Source: Geomonas propionica (GTDB lineage: Bacteria; Desulfobacterota; Desulfuromonadia; Geobacterales; Geobacteraceae). Taken from it: DNA of 64,000 nucleotides. How positions within the stretch are numbered: the stretch's first letter is position 1; every line of letters starts with the position of its first letter. The stretch covers positions 48,044-112,043 of the forward strand of contig NZ_JAEMHK010000018.1 of assembly GCF_016458235.1 (NCBI RefSeq), in the 5' to 3' direction. Positions 32,391 to 45,997 of the stretch are shown here, piece after piece. Below the pieces are notes generated by a model. It had not been told where the DNA came from, did no database searches, and worked only from the letters and a program-made list of their open reading frames with translations. A program made the position numbers and the translations under genes.

Positions 32391-33323
32391 TCAAGGCTTA
32401 CACATGCTCTTGTTCCAGAAACAGGCCACCTCATGAGGCAATTGGTGCCAGTACTGCCCTTCGTACTCCGTCCTGATATGGTCCAGCAGTTCCCGATACA
32501 GTTCATGAGGATACTCGTCATAACCGAGGTCGCCATCAAAACTCATGTAGTCGGGGTGGGTGATCAGCAACGCCATGCCGCCATGCTCCGCGATCCAGCG
32601 CAGTTTCTCCTTCCAGATGCTGATATCTTTCTCCCGGAACAGGATGAACACCGTGAAATCCTGGGGGAGCGTGTAGGGAAGCACCACGTACTCCCTTCCC
32701 GGGACCTTGGTCTGCTGCACCGGGAAGATCGTTTTCAATCCATCCGACTGTGGCTCGAAGGGATCGGTATCAAAGGCGGACGCCTCGTAGATGATATCCA
32801 GCTGGTGCAGCCACTCGAAGTTGTGGTAGACGCACGGAGAACGAAAGCCGACGGCTCCCCATTCCTTCAGGTAGCTGTTGATCTGCGCAGCATGACGTTC
32901 AAAGGTCTCAGCCGATTCGTAAAGCTTCCTGTTATGCTCCAGGCCGTGCACCCCCACCTCGAACCCGTGCGTAACCAGATGTTTGCGCAGTTTGGGAGAG
33001 AGATCGTAGTCATGTGCGACGAAGTTAAAGGAGGAGCGAAAGCCTAGTTCCTGCTCGAGTGCCATGAGCTGTTCGCACCGTGCCACACCGCGCGCCGTGT
33101 CCACATCGTGAGTCAGCACCACCGAAAAGCGTCTTCCCTGCGGCCACCCCGGGAAGCCAGGAGGTGTCGCGCCAGCTTCTGGATCTATAGGCCAAACATT
33201 CTGAAAGACATGGCGTTTATATCTTGCCACCACGCTGCGCAGCATGATCTGAAACCGACGTGACATCCAAGGCTTCACCCGGTAATAAACGCGTGCGAGA
33301 GCCTCCTCGATAAACGGCTTCAT
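32391..33323 (-). CDS. Polysaccharide deacetylase-like protein
   Basis: A 310-residue protein with NodB/CE4-like elements: VVLTHDVDTARG (Asp pair), GVHGLEHN (metal His pair), GFRSPCVYHN and C-terminal LLITHPDYMSFDGD. It has no obvious signal peptide. The substrate may be a polysaccharide or glycolipid intermediate. Codon use is slightly more AT-rich than neighbours. Strong AAGGAGAGGTC site before the ATG. The downstream EEP protein gene is on the same strand and may be co-transcribed. Confidence 0.8.
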   Translation of the reverse strand: MKPFIEEALARVYYRVKPWMSRRFQIMLRSVVARYKRHVFQNVWPIDPEAGATPPGFPGWPQGRRFSVVLTHDVDTARGVARCEQLMALEQELGFRSSFNFVAHDYDLSPKLRKHLVTHGFEVGVHGLEHNRKLYESAETFERHAAQINSYLKEWGAVGFRSPCVYHNFEWLHQLDIIYEASAFDTDPFEPQSDGLKTIFPVQQTKVPGREYVVLPYTLPQDFTVFILFREKDISIWKEKLRWIAEHGGMALLITHPDYMSFDGDLGYDEYPHELYRELLDHIRTEYEGQYWHQLPHEVACFWNKSMCKP

Positions 33324-33598
33324 GACCTCTCCTTTGCATGCCGCACGGGACTCGATGATAAGGCCGGTGCGCTGTCGGTGAAGGGATAAAGATTAAAAGC
33401 TACGATTAATTAGGAAACACAGAGACAAAATATATCCAAAGCGACGCGCAATGCAAGCACCTGCAACGGGGGGCGGCCCGGCCGAAGAGCCTCTTTTCAC
33501 AGAGACAGCCGCGGGAGGATATGCTATGTTTTGCCATCCGCGGGGGCGGGTCCACCTCCCCCCGGAAATCCCCGCACGCCCCCGCACCACGAGGACCG

Positions 33599-36500
33599 AT
33601 GCCGCTGTACATCCACACCAGCAACCTGATGGAACACCTGGTGGACCGCCTGGAAAAGGTGGTGCGTGCGCCGCGTCGCGCTCCTTGCAACCCGTTCGAG
33701 AAGGAACTGATCGTGGTGCAGAGCAAGGGGATGCAACGCTGGCTTGCCATGGAACTGGCCGCCCGCATCGGCGTCTGGGCGAACGGGGAGTTCCTGTTTC
33801 CGAACCGCTTTGTCGAAGGTGCCTTCGCCGCAGTGCTCCCCGATGCCCAGAGCGAGGCGACGCTGTTCACGCCCGAGGTGATGACGTGGCGGATTCTGGG
33901 GCTGCTGCAACAGTCGGCGGGGAAGCCGGGTTTCGAGGAGATCGCCAGCTACCTCCAGGACGACGCCGACGGGCTGAAGCGGATGCAGCTAGCCCAGCGC
34001 ATCGCCGACACCTTCGACCGCTACACCGTCTACCGCGATCAAAAAGTCCGGGAGTGGGAACAGGGGAAAGAGGAACACTGGCAGGCACAGCTCTGGCGTT
34101 CCCTCACCGACGGGGTGACACAGAAGCACCGCGCCCGCCTGCTGCAAGACTTCCGTGAAGCCCTCGATTGCGGCCGGGTTCCGGCCACGCGACGCGTCTC
34201 AGTAATCGGCATCCCGTCCCTCCCCCCCTTCCACCTCGAAGTCCTGTCGCGCATGGCGCAGCACGCGGAGGTGAACCTGTTCCTTTTGAACCCATGCCGC
34301 CAGTACTGGGGAGAGATCGTTTCCGAGCGCGAACTGGCCCGGCTTGAGAAGCAAGGGGAAGGCGAGCCGCAGTGGTACGAGACGGGGAACCCGCTGCTGG
34401 CATCCTGGGGCAAGCTCGGGCGGGACTTCTTCAACGCCATCATCGACGGCTGTGGCGAGCACGACAGGCACGACAGCTTCGGCGGACTGCCGCAGGGCTC
34501 GCTGCTGCATGAGGTCCAGGCGGACATAGTGGAGCTGCGCGGTGCCGAAAGCGGTGTGCGCCAGGTTCAGCCCGGCGACCTCTCCCTGAAAGTACACTCC
34601 TGCCACTCCCCCATGCGGGAAGTCGAGGTTCTCTACGACACTCTGCTGTCGATCTTCGACGCCGATCCGTCACTGTCGCCGCGCGACGTGCTGGTGATGA
34701 CCCCGGACATCGAAAGCTATGCCCCCTATATTTCCGCGGTGTTCGGCAATCCGGAACCCGGCGCCGAGCGCATCCCCTATTCCATCGCGGACCGCAGCCT
34801 CAAAAACGAGGGGGAGGCGGCGCAGGCGCTCCTTGCCATCCTCGGCCTCTGCGGCGGCCGCTATGGGGTCGCAACGGTGCTGGACATCCTCGAATCTCCC
34901 CCGGTCGCGCGCCGCTTCGGCCTGAGCGAAGACGACCTGGAAACGGTGCGCGACTGGCTCCGGGAAGCCAACGTCAGGTGGGGCATCGACGCCGCCCAGC
35001 GCGCCGAGCACGGGGTTCCACCCTTCCACGAGAACTCCTGGGCTGCCGGCCTGGACCGGTTGCTGCTAGGCTACGCCATGAACGGCGACGGACGCTCCTT
35101 CTACAACGACATCCTTCCCTTCGACGACATGGAAGGGGGCGTGGCGCTGGTGTTCGGGCGCTTCCTAACCTTCTGTGAAAAGCTCTTCGCCGACACCAAG
35201 GCGCTCTCCCGCACCAGGACCCCGGCAGACTGGGTGCCGGTCTTGCGCCGGCTCCTCGATGACTTTATCCTGCCGGACCAGGACGGGGAGCGAGAGGTCA
35301 TTTCACTGATCGAAATTGCAAAGAAGCTCGGGGAGTGCGGCACCGAGGCTGGTTTCCAGGGAGAGGTCGGGATCGAGGCTGTGCGCTACTGGGTCGAGCA
35401 GCAATTGGGGAGCTCCGAGCGCGGCTTGGGCTTCCTGACCGGCGGGGTCACCTTCTGCGCCATGCTCCCGATGCGCAGCATCCCATTTCCGGTGGTTGCC
35501 TTGATCGGCATGGACGAAGGGCAGTTCCCGCGCCGCAACCCCGCGCAAGGGTTCGACCTCATGACCGCGGACCGCCGTCCGGGCGATCGCTCCCCGCGCG
35601 ACGAGGACCGCTACCTGTTCCTCGAGGCGCTCCTCTCCACCCGCAAGCGGCTGCACATAAGCTACGTGGGGCAAAGCATCAAGGACAACGCGGAGCTGCC
35701 CCCGAGCGTCCTCGTCAGCGAACTCTTGGACTACCTCGAGAGGTGCTTCGTGACGCCGGAAGGAAAGCCCGCCGGACAGGTGCAAAAGCACCCACTGCAG
35801 CCCTTCAGTCAGAAGTATTTCACCGGCTCGCCCGGCCTTTTCAGCTACTCCCGGCATAACTGCGCCGGCGCCGTCGCGAAGCTGTCCCCCCCGGCTCCCC
35901 CACCGCCTTTCCTGGCAGCGCCGCTGCCGCCGTGGGAGGAGGGAAGCACCGTCACGCTGAAGGCGTTGATCGATTTCCTGTGCAACCCGGCCAAGGAGCT
36001 CCTGCGGCGCCGGCTGGGGATCAAAATCGAACAAGGGGTGGAGCCGCTGGAGGAAACGGAGGCGTTCGCGTTACCGAGCCTCACCAAGTACCAGTTGGAG
36101 CAGGAAATGGTTGACGCCCTCTTGCAGGGGGAAGACCTGGACATTCCGTACGCCGTAGCCTGTGCGCGCGGCGACCTCCCGCCCGGGGTCTGCGGCTCCG
36201 CGCTTTACCGCAAGCTCGGGGAGCCGGCTATCGAGTTTGCCGCCAAGGTCCAGGAAGTGGCCGGGGGCGCAGAGCTCCCCCCTCTGGACCTGGACCTGAA
36301 ACTTCCCGGTGGCCGGCTGCTCGGACGCATCGAGAAAGTGCGGGCGGAGCGGCTGGTCCGCTATCGCTACACCAAGCTGAAAGCGAAGGACCAGTTGCGG
36401 CTCTGGGTCGAACACCTGGCGCTGAACTGTGCCAAGGCCGAGGGATATCCGTTGCATAGCAGCTTCGTGGCGGCGGATTCGACCATCCACCTCCCCCCCA

Positions 36501-36819
36501 TCGAGCAGTGCGTGGAGCACCTGGACCGCTTGCTGGAGCTGTACCGCAATGGCATGACCCATCCGCTCAAGTTCTTCCCTGAAACATCACTCGAGTACGC
36601 CAAGAAATCGCGTGACCCGAAGAAGGCGGCCAAGGCCTTTTCCGACGCTATGGGCAAGTGGCGCGGCAGCGAGTTCTCCAAGGGCGAGGGAGAAGACGAT
36701 CATTGCCGCCGCTGTTTCGGCGAAGAAGGACCGCTGGATCAGGAATTCGCGGACTTAGCACTCGAGGTATGGGGGCCGCTTCTGGACCACCAGACTGCCA
36801 AGACCGCCTCTAAAAAGAA

Positions 36820-36823
<4 letters not shown>
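33599..36823 (+). CDS. recC: Exodeoxyribonuclease V subunit gamma (RecC)
   Basis: A 1074-residue RecC: N-terminal MPLYIHTSNLMEHL...VVQSKGMQRWLAMELAARIGVWAN, the helicase-like middle SCHSPMREVEVLYDTLL..., GVTFCAMLPMRSIPFPVVALIGMDEGQFPR and the C-terminal nuclease-like domain LKFFPETSLEYAKK. It recognises Chi and splits strands in the RecBCD repair nuclease-helicase. The frame runs from 33521, but ATG 33599 with GAGGA matches family starts. recB overlaps its stop by ATGA. Confidence 0.96.
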
Positions 36824-40182
<3,359 letters not shown>

Positions 40183-40292
40183 GCATCGAAACCAACGGGG
40201 ATGAAGGGGACAACCCTTCCGGTGTGCAGTAAGGTTTGTGGCTTTATCCCTTGTATCCCTTTTATCCCTGTTAAACGCTTTTAGGTGGTGCC

Positions 40293-42089
40293 ATGACTCC
40301 CGAAGGGATTCAGCTCAACGACATAGACCGGCAGTTCGCCGCCTTCATCTGCCGCCTGGCGGGGAGCCGCGACCAGCACGTCGAGGCGGCCGCCGCGCTC
40401 TTGAGCCGTGGGGTGACAGCGGGCGACGTCTGCCTGGACCTGGATACAGCCTTGGAAGAAGGGCATGCCGCGGGATTCCGCCTCGAATCGACGGCAACTT
40501 GGTGCGAACGACTGAAGGCCTCGCCCGCAGTCGGCGCCCCCGGTGAATTCAAACCTCTCATCCTGGATGCCACGGGCCGCCTCTACCTGCAGCGCTACTG
40601 GCGCTACGAGAACGAGTTGGCCGAGGCGATCCTGAACCGGGGCGAACCGGCGCCGTTTGACCGGGAACAACTGCGGCAGGGCCTCGCGCGCCTGTTCCCG
40701 CCCACGCCGGGCGAGACCGACTGGCAGCGCATCGCCGCCCTCGCCGCCGTCACCAGGCGCTTCTGCGTCATCTCCGGCGGCCCCGGAACCGGCAAGACCA
40801 CGACGGTGGTCAAGGTGCTCTCGCTGCTGCTGGAACAGGCCGGCGCCATCGGAGCCGGCAGCGCCCTCCGCATCGCCCTGGCCGCCCCCACCGGCAAGGC
40901 CGCGGCTCGCTTGAAGGAATCCATCTCGGGCGGGCTCGACAAGGCCGATCCCGGGGTCCGGGAACTGATCCCGGAGGAAGTCTTCACCCTGCACCGGCTA
41001 CTCGGATACCTGAAAGGTTCCAGCGGCTTCCGGCACAACAGCGACAACCCGCTCCCCTATGACGTCATCATCGTGGACGAGGCCTCCATGGTTTCCCTGC
41101 CGCTCATGGCGAAGCTCGTCTGCGCGTTGCGCCAGGATACCCGCCTGATCCTCCTGGGCGACCGCGACCAGCTTGCCTCCGTGGAAGCCGGGGCCGTTCT
41201 GGGCGACATGTGCGACACCGGCGGGGCGCACGGCTTCTCCGCCGAATTCGCGGAACTCGCCGCCGACGTGGCCGGGGACGCCGTTGAAGTCCAGCCCGGG
41301 ATCGGGCCGCTTGGTGACGCCGTCGTGCTGCTGCGCAAGAGTTACCGCTTCTTGTCCTCGGGAGGCATAGGCAAGGTCGCAACCCTGGTCAATGCGGGGG
41401 ATGCCCAAGGAACCTTGGCTGCCTGTCTCGATCCTGCCCTTGCCGACGTCGCGCTGGCCTCCCTACCGCCCGCAGCCGGGCTGGCCGAGGCCCTCGCCAA
41501 GCGCATCACAGACGGCTATGGTGCCTACCTGCGTACAGAAACGCCCGAGGAAGCGTTCGCGGAGTTCAGCAGGTTCCGCATCCTCTGCGCCATGCGCAGC
41601 GGCCCGTACGGCGTCGAGGCGCTTAACCTGCTGGTGCGGCAGCGGCTGGCGCAGGCCGGGCTGATCAATCCGCACGGCCGTTGCTACGCCGGCGAGCCGG
41701 TGATCATCACCAGGAACGATTACAACTTGGGGCTGTTCAACGGTGACGTCGGCCTGATCCTGCCAGACGCCGAGAACGGTGGCGAGCTGCGTGCCTTCTT
41801 CCCCTCCGGCTCCGGCGGTATGAGAAAAGTGTTGCCGCTCCGGCTCCCCGAGTACGAGTGCGCCTTCGCCATGACCGTGCACAAGAGCCAGGGATCCGAG
41901 TTCGAGAAGGTCCTCCTTGTCCTCCCCGACCGCGACAACCCGGTGCTGACGCGGGAGCTGGTTTATACGGCAATAACACGAGCGAAAAAATCTGTTGAGA
42001 TGCTGTGCACGACAGAGTTGTTTGAGACAGCAATAGGCCGGCGGGTCGAAAGGCGATCCGGCTTACGCGAAAGGCTGTGGCGACGTTGA
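40293..42089 (+). CDS. recD: Exodeoxyribonuclease V subunit alpha (RecD)
   Basis: A 598-residue RecD 5'-3' helicase: Walker A ISGGPGTGKTTTVVK, APTGKAAARLKESI, IVDEASMVSLPLM and the C-terminal VHKSQGSEFEKVLLVLPDR...AITRAKKSVEM. Separated from recB by a 110-base spacer, the only real break in recC-recB-recD. AGGTGG precedes the ATG. With it the window encodes a complete RecBCD. Confidence 0.95.
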   Translation: MTPEGIQLNDIDRQFAAFICRLAGSRDQHVEAAAALLSRGVTAGDVCLDLDTALEEGHAAGFRLESTATWCERLKASPAVGAPGEFKPLILDATGRLYLQRYWRYENELAEAILNRGEPAPFDREQLRQGLARLFPPTPGETDWQRIAALAAVTRRFCVISGGPGTGKTTTVVKVLSLLLEQAGAIGAGSALRIALAAPTGKAAARLKESISGGLDKADPGVRELIPEEVFTLHRLLGYLKGSSGFRHNSDNPLPYDVIIVDEASMVSLPLMAKLVCALRQDTRLILLGDRDQLASVEAGAVLGDMCDTGGAHGFSAEFAELAADVAGDAVEVQPGIGPLGDAVVLLRKSYRFLSSGGIGKVATLVNAGDAQGTLAACLDPALADVALASLPPAAGLAEALAKRITDGYGAYLRTETPEEAFAEFSRFRILCAMRSGPYGVEALNLLVRQRLAQAGLINPHGRCYAGEPVIITRNDYNLGLFNGDVGLILPDAENGGELRAFFPSGSGGMRKVLPLRLPEYECAFAMTVHKSQGSEFEKVLLVLPDRDNPVLTRELVYTAITRAKKSVEMLCTTELFETAIGRRVERRSGLRERLWRR

Positions 42090-42138
42090 TTTCAAAATCG
42101 AATACAGTTGACCACGAAGCTCTGCACTGGCCCTCACG

Positions 42139-42173
42139 TCCCCCCCTTTGCGAAGGGGGGACAGGGGGGATTT
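42139..42173. repeat. Hairpin repeat (CCCCTTTGCGAAGGGG type), copy 1
   Basis: TCCCCCC-TTTGCGAAGGGGGG followed by ACAGGGGGGATTT; reads as the reverse complement of the copy 40 bases downstream at 42214-42248. The two form a facing REPIN-like pair between recD and the hydrolase gene. Confidence 0.7.
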
Positions 42174-42213
42174 CGCCAAGATAGCCACTGCATCTTGGTT
42201 CGCAACGGAGCTT

Positions 42214-42248
42214 AAATCTCCCTCAATCCCCCTTTGCGAAAGGGGGAA
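42214..42248. repeat. Hairpin repeat (CCCCTTTGCGAAGGGG type), copy 2
   Basis: AAATCTCCCTCAATCCCCCT followed by TTGCGAAAGGGGGAA; same family as 42139-42173 in opposite orientation, and as 44535-44569. Confidence 0.7.
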
Positions 42249-42326
42249 GCTGGAACAAGCGAAGAAGAACTCGGTGCGCCTTTTATCCGACAGTTCCGAC
42301 ATCATCCATCCACCTAAGGAGCAACC

Positions 42327-43124
42327 ATGAATCTCAATGTTAAAGATATAAATCTTGCCTACGATGACCTAGGCACCGGTCCCGCCGTCATCCTCATCCA
42401 CGGCTTCCCTCTCAACCGCCAAATGTGGCAACCGCAACTTAAGCCGCTGGCCGACGCCGGCTACCGCGTCATCGCACCTGACTTGCGCGGCTTCGGCGCC
42501 AGCGACGCCCCCGCAGGTGGCTACAGCATGGACGTCTTTGCCGACGACATCATCGCCTTGCTGGACTCGTTAAAAATCGACAAGGCGGTGGTAGGCGGCA
42601 TGTCCATGGGCGGCTACGTCTTGTTGAACCTCATGGAGCGCTACGCGGAGCGAGTCCGTGCCGCATGTTTCATCGCCACCCGCGCCAACGCAGATGACGA
42701 GGCGGGGCGCGCGCGCAGGAGTGCCATGGCCGCCGAGGCCGAGCGGCTGGGCGCAAACCCCGTCATCAAGATCTTCGCGGAACTTCTTTTTGCGACCGAA
42801 ACGGCTGAGCGCAATCCCGCATTAATCGCCCTGGTCACCTCCTGGATGCGCAGCGCCGCCCCCCAGGGGCTGGCGGGGGGACTTTTGGCCATGAGGGACA
42901 GAAAAGATTACGTGGAGGAACTCACCTCTTTCCAGCTCCCCTCGCTGGTCTTGGCCGGCGCTGAAGACCGCGCCGCCCCCCTGGAAGTAGCCCAGGTGCT
43001 CATCGATGGCCTCTCCGGTTGCCGGAGTAAGGTGATCGAAAAAGCCGGGCACATGCTCAACATGGAGCAGCCTGCGATCTTCAATGAGACCATGATCGAG
43101 TTCCTGAAATCGCTGCCGGAGTAA
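42327..43124 (+). CDS. Alpha/beta fold hydrolase
   Basis: A 265-residue hydrolase: HGFPLNRQMW (oxyanion region), DLRGFGASDAP, nucleophile elbow GMSMGGYV and C-terminal KAGHMLNMEQP with the catalytic His; an Asp in LAGAEDRAAPLEV. Typical esterase or haloperoxidase-like serine hydrolase of the cytoplasm; substrate unknown. AAGGAG precedes the ATG. rmuC begins 3 bases after its stop. Confidence 0.92.
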   Translation: MNLNVKDINLAYDDLGTGPAVILIHGFPLNRQMWQPQLKPLADAGYRVIAPDLRGFGASDAPAGGYSMDVFADDIIALLDSLKIDKAVVGGMSMGGYVLLNLMERYAERVRAACFIATRANADDEAGRARRSAMAAEAERLGANPVIKIFAELLFATETAERNPALIALVTSWMRSAAPQGLAGGLLAMRDRKDYVEELTSFQLPSLVLAGAEDRAAPLEVAQVLIDGLSGCRSKVIEKAGHMLNMEQPAIFNETMIEFLKSLPE

Positions 43125-43127
43125 CTC

Positions 43128-44450
43128 ATGAGCGCTGACGTCACGCAATTGATCACCCTGCTGCTTCTCGCCGCCACGTTGGTGGTCACGCTTTTGTGCT
43201 ACCTGAACCTGAAGCGGCATTCCTCCTCCGAGGCACGCTTCGATCAGCTTGAAAAAGGGCTGGAGCGGCTGGAGCGGACCCTGCAGGATGAGTTGCGTCG
43301 CAACCGCGAGGAGTTGGGGGGGAACCTGCGCAACTTCGGGGAAGCCGTGCAAAAGAGGATGGTGGATATCGCGTCGCTGCAGAAAGGCCAGATGGAGGGG
43401 TTCACGCAGCAGCTCGCCAACCTCACCGCCAGCAACGAACAGCGCCTCGACAAGCTGCGCGAGACGGTTGAAGTACGGCTCAAGTGGCTGCAGGAGGATA
43501 ACTCCAAGAAGCTCGAGCAGATGCGAGCCACGGTTGACGAGAAGCTGCACGAAACCTTGGAGAAGCGGCTGGGGGAATCTTTCAAACAAGTGAGCGGGCA
43601 GCTGGAGCAGGTACACAAGGGGCTGGGCGAGATGCAGTCGCTGGCATCCGGCGTTGGCGACCTAAAGAAGGTCCTCTCCAACATCAAGACCCGCGGCACC
43701 CTCGGCGAGGTGCAGCTACACAACCTCCTGGAGCAGATCCTCACCCCGGACCAATATGGCGCCAACGTGGCCACCAAGCCCGGCAGCGACGCCCGCGTCG
43801 AGTTCGCGGTGAGGCTCCCAGGACGGGACGAGAAGCCGCTTTGGCTCCCAATCGACGCCAAGTTCCCCCAGGAAGACTTCCTGCGCCTGGTGGAAGCCCA
43901 GGAGCAGGGGAACCAGGCTGCCATTCTCGAGGCAACCAAGCAGTTCGACAAGACCGTGCAGGGGATGGCTAAGCTGATCTGCGACAAGTACCTGGCCCCT
44001 CCCGAGACGACCGACTTCGGCGTCATGTTCCTCGCCAATGAGGCGAGCTACGCGCAAGTGTTGAGCCGGCCCGGCCTTTTCGACACCATCCTGCGCGAGC
44101 ACAAAGTCATCGTCGCCGGCCCCACCACCATCGCCGCCCTCCTCTCTTCGCTGAGCCTCGGCTTCAAGACGCTCGCCATCGAGAAGCGCAGCAGCGACGT
44201 CTGGCGCCTTTTGGGTGCGATCAAGACCGAGTTCATGACTTTCGGGACGCTTCTTGAGAAGACCAGGAAGAAACTGGACGAGGCATCCTCCAGCATCGAC
44301 ACCGCCGCGACCCGGACACGGCGCATCCAGCGCAAAATGCAGGGGATCGAGGAACTGCCCGAGCACGAGGCGAAGGGGCTTTTAGGAATGGAGTTGCCTT
44401 CCGGCCCTGACATAGAACCGGGTGAGGTCGTCCTGATCGACGAGGCTTAG
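43128..44450 (+). CDS. rmuC: DNA recombination protein RmuC
   Basis: A 440-residue RmuC: one N-terminal membrane segment (LITLLLLAATLVVTLLCYL), a coiled coil from about 35 to 190 and the RmuC nuclease-fold domain from about 195 (SNIKTRGTLGEVQLHNLLEQILTPDQYG, LPIDAKFPQEDFLRL, VIVAGPTTIAALLSS). RmuC limits inversion and rearrangement at repeats. It starts 3 bases after the alpha/beta hydrolase. Its location after recBCD may reflect a DNA maintenance cluster. Confidence 0.95.
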   Translation: MSADVTQLITLLLLAATLVVTLLCYLNLKRHSSSEARFDQLEKGLERLERTLQDELRRNREELGGNLRNFGEAVQKRMVDIASLQKGQMEGFTQQLANLTASNEQRLDKLRETVEVRLKWLQEDNSKKLEQMRATVDEKLHETLEKRLGESFKQVSGQLEQVHKGLGEMQSLASGVGDLKKVLSNIKTRGTLGEVQLHNLLEQILTPDQYGANVATKPGSDARVEFAVRLPGRDEKPLWLPIDAKFPQEDFLRLVEAQEQGNQAAILEATKQFDKTVQGMAKLICDKYLAPPETTDFGVMFLANEASYAQVLSRPGLFDTILREHKVIVAGPTTIAALLSSLSLGFKTLAIEKRSSDVWRLLGAIKTEFMTFGTLLEKTRKKLDEASSSIDTAATRTRRIQRKMQGIEELPEHEAKGLLGMELPSGPDIEPGEVVLIDEA

Positions 44451-44534
44451 GCTTCCCCCTCCCGCAGGGCTCCTCTAGGAACTCTCGGTGGAATGTAAAG
44501 ATTGGCGACCAGCCAGCCCTACACGAGCCCAGGC

Positions 44535-44569
44535 AAATCCCCTCTGTCTCCCCTTCACAAAGGGGAGGA
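44535..44569. repeat. Hairpin repeat (CCCCTTTGCGAAGGGG type), copy 3
   Basis: AAATCCCCTCTGTCTCCCCT then TCACAAAGGGGAGGA. Related to the pair at 42139-42248. The remaining 44451-44742 spacer has a terminator but no gene I can support. Confidence 0.55.
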
Positions 44570-44674
44570 CGCTCGTTCACGTGTTGCGCTTCGTGAACAA
44601 CAGATACATGTCTCGGGATTCCGGGATACACCTTCCGCAAGGGGAGGGGGAACTGCTATTGCGGGCACAAAAAC

Positions 44675-44719
44675 AGCCCGTCGGCAGGTAGTCCAAGGGG
44701 CCACCGCCGGCGGGCTTTA
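44675..44719. terminator. Terminator between rmuC and the CHRD gene
   Basis: AGCCCGTCGGC (44675-44685) pairs with GCCGGCGGGCT (44706-44716) with one G-U pair, followed by TTAT on the plus strand and TTTTTG on the minus strand. It can serve both convergent genes. Confidence 0.7.
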
Positions 44720-44742
44720 TGGTGCAGTGGATAGCCGCTGCG

Positions 44743-45207
44743 TTATTTAATCTGTCCGCGGATCTCGCCGTCCGGGTACTTATCGGTGTGGACGTTCACG
44801 TAGGTGTCGCCGGACCTCATGAGTTTGACCAATTCGTCGAATTTACCTTTGTAGTCGCCCATCAAGTCATTGGCTCCGACTTTACCCTCGGAGAGCACGC
44901 CCGAGAATTTTCCCTTCTTGCCACCGCTGAAGAGTCCCACGATCGGCGGGCCGTTCTCGCCTTTTTTGCCGACATGGATGTGAGCCGCGCTGGCGTCCAC
45001 GAGGTTTTTGACGTGGACTTTATACATCAGTTCCTTGCCGTCCTTACTGAGTTTGAATTCCGCCTTGCCCGAAGACTTGGCGTCAGGTTTGCCGACTTCC
45101 TCTTTCGGGGTCATTTTCGCCTTGAAGCTGTGCTCCGCAGCATAGCCGGTCGAGACAGCAAAGAACGCGGCTACCAACACCAGCAGTAACAGCCTAATCT
45201 TTCTCAT
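44743..45207 (-). CDS. Secreted CHRD domain protein
   Basis: A 154-residue protein with a clear signal peptide (MRKIRLLLLVLVAAFFAVSTGYA, cleavage about 23) and a CHRD domain: FKAKMTPKEEVGKPD, AAHIHVGKKGENGPPIV and the C-terminal YVNVHTDKYPDGEIRGQI. CHRD modules are named after chordin; in bacteria they are exported proteins of unknown function. The mature part is lysine-rich. AAAGGAGG precedes the ATG. Single gene. Confidence 0.9.
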   Translation of the reverse strand: MRKIRLLLLVLVAAFFAVSTGYAAEHSFKAKMTPKEEVGKPDAKSSGKAEFKLSKDGKELMYKVHVKNLVDASAAHIHVGKKGENGPPIVGLFSGGKKGKFSGVLSEGKVGANDLMGDYKGKFDELVKLMRSGDTYVNVHTDKYPDGEIRGQIK

Positions 45208-45304
45208 CGCCTGCCTCCTTTACAGCCTTGGTACTACCACTACCGCCGATTGTACCGCTTACATTCAAAAAGAACTATACATTTAATTTTGGCGTTCGGA
45301 GCTG

Positions 45305-45607
45305 TCATCGTAAGGCAGCAAGCCCCTTGCGCTCCACAATATCCAACAGACGTACTGCCGGCCCACTGGGTTTCTTTAAGCCCTGTTCCCACTGCTGCAC
45401 CGTGCTTTTTCCGATGCCGAGGAAAGCTGCAAAAACCGCTTGGCTGACATGGCAGGCCGTCCTGATCCTTTTAATATCTTCAGGCTTGAATGGCTTTTTC
45501 CGGGGCAGGCACAGAGCCTGGATCTCGCGGAAGGTGATGTCATCCATCATTCCCGCTTCGAACAACTCCTCAGCCATCTCGTTAGCTATGTCAAGAATCT
45601 CGCTCAT
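45305..45607 (-). CDS. Antitoxin-like helix-turn-helix protein (NadS/HigA type)
   Basis: A 100-residue protein with a flexible N-terminal half (MSEILDIANEMAEELFEAGM) and a helix-turn-helix VSQAVFAAFLGIGKSTVQQWEQGLKKPSG. Its start overlaps the upstream toxin gene by 17 bases, toxin first. Such antitoxins bind the toxin and repress their operon. Codon use is more AT-rich than the surroundings, as expected for a mobile module. Confidence 0.88.
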   Translation of the reverse strand: MSEILDIANEMAEELFEAGMMDDITFREIQALCLPRKKPFKPEDIKRIRTACHVSQAVFAAFLGIGKSTVQQWEQGLKKPSGPAVRLLDIVERKGLAALR

Positions 45608-45992
45608 CTGCTTTAACCTCTACTATTGAACCTTTAAGTAAATACTCGTCTATTTTGCTGTCAGGAGCCGAAAGAAAGGAACCGGCAACGAGGCTCAAGG
45701 CCGCCTCCTCCTTCACGGAAATATTGGTTTTAGCGTTTTTAGCGAATGCATAGAGGAAGATGATTCGTTTAGGTGAGGGAGAGGTCGACTTGTAGCCTAC
45801 GATGGTCCTGTATCCTCCGCTTTTGCCTCCGCCGGCCCGAGCTATTCTCTTTTTAAACAAGTAGCCGCCCAAGTCCGCTTCCACATTGCCGCTAGCAATC
45901 TCTTTCGCTGCGTCCAACAAAACTCCGTCAGCGATTCCTTCGCGCCGAGCCCAACGACTGAACCATTTGTTTTTGAATACCCTCAACATCAT
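45591..45992 (-). CDS. RelE-type toxin of a type II toxin-antitoxin pair
   Basis: About 133 residues: LRVFKNKWFSRWARREGIADGVLLDAA, LGGYLFKKRIARAGGGKSGGYRTIVGYK and FLYAFAKNAKTNIS match the RelE-like (PF06296/DUF1044-type) toxins that pair with a following HTH antitoxin. These cleave mRNA at the ribosome. Starts GTG 45995, ATG 45992 and ATG 45989 are all possible; I use 45992. A palindrome lies directly upstream. The C-terminal tail (EYLLKGSIVEVKADERDS) is longer than usual. Confidence 0.85.
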   Translation of the reverse strand: MMLRVFKNKWFSRWARREGIADGVLLDAAKEIASGNVEADLGGYLFKKRIARAGGGKSGGYRTIVGYKSTSPSPKRIIFLYAFAKNAKTNISVKEEAALSLVAGSFLSAPDSKIDEYLLKGSIVEVKADERDS

Positions 45993-45997
45993 CACTA

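Noticed and set aside
33521..33598. Upstream extension of recC to the first start in the frame
   Set aside because: The extra 26 residues are low complexity, and ATG 33599 has GAGGA and matches the family start MPLYIHTSN.
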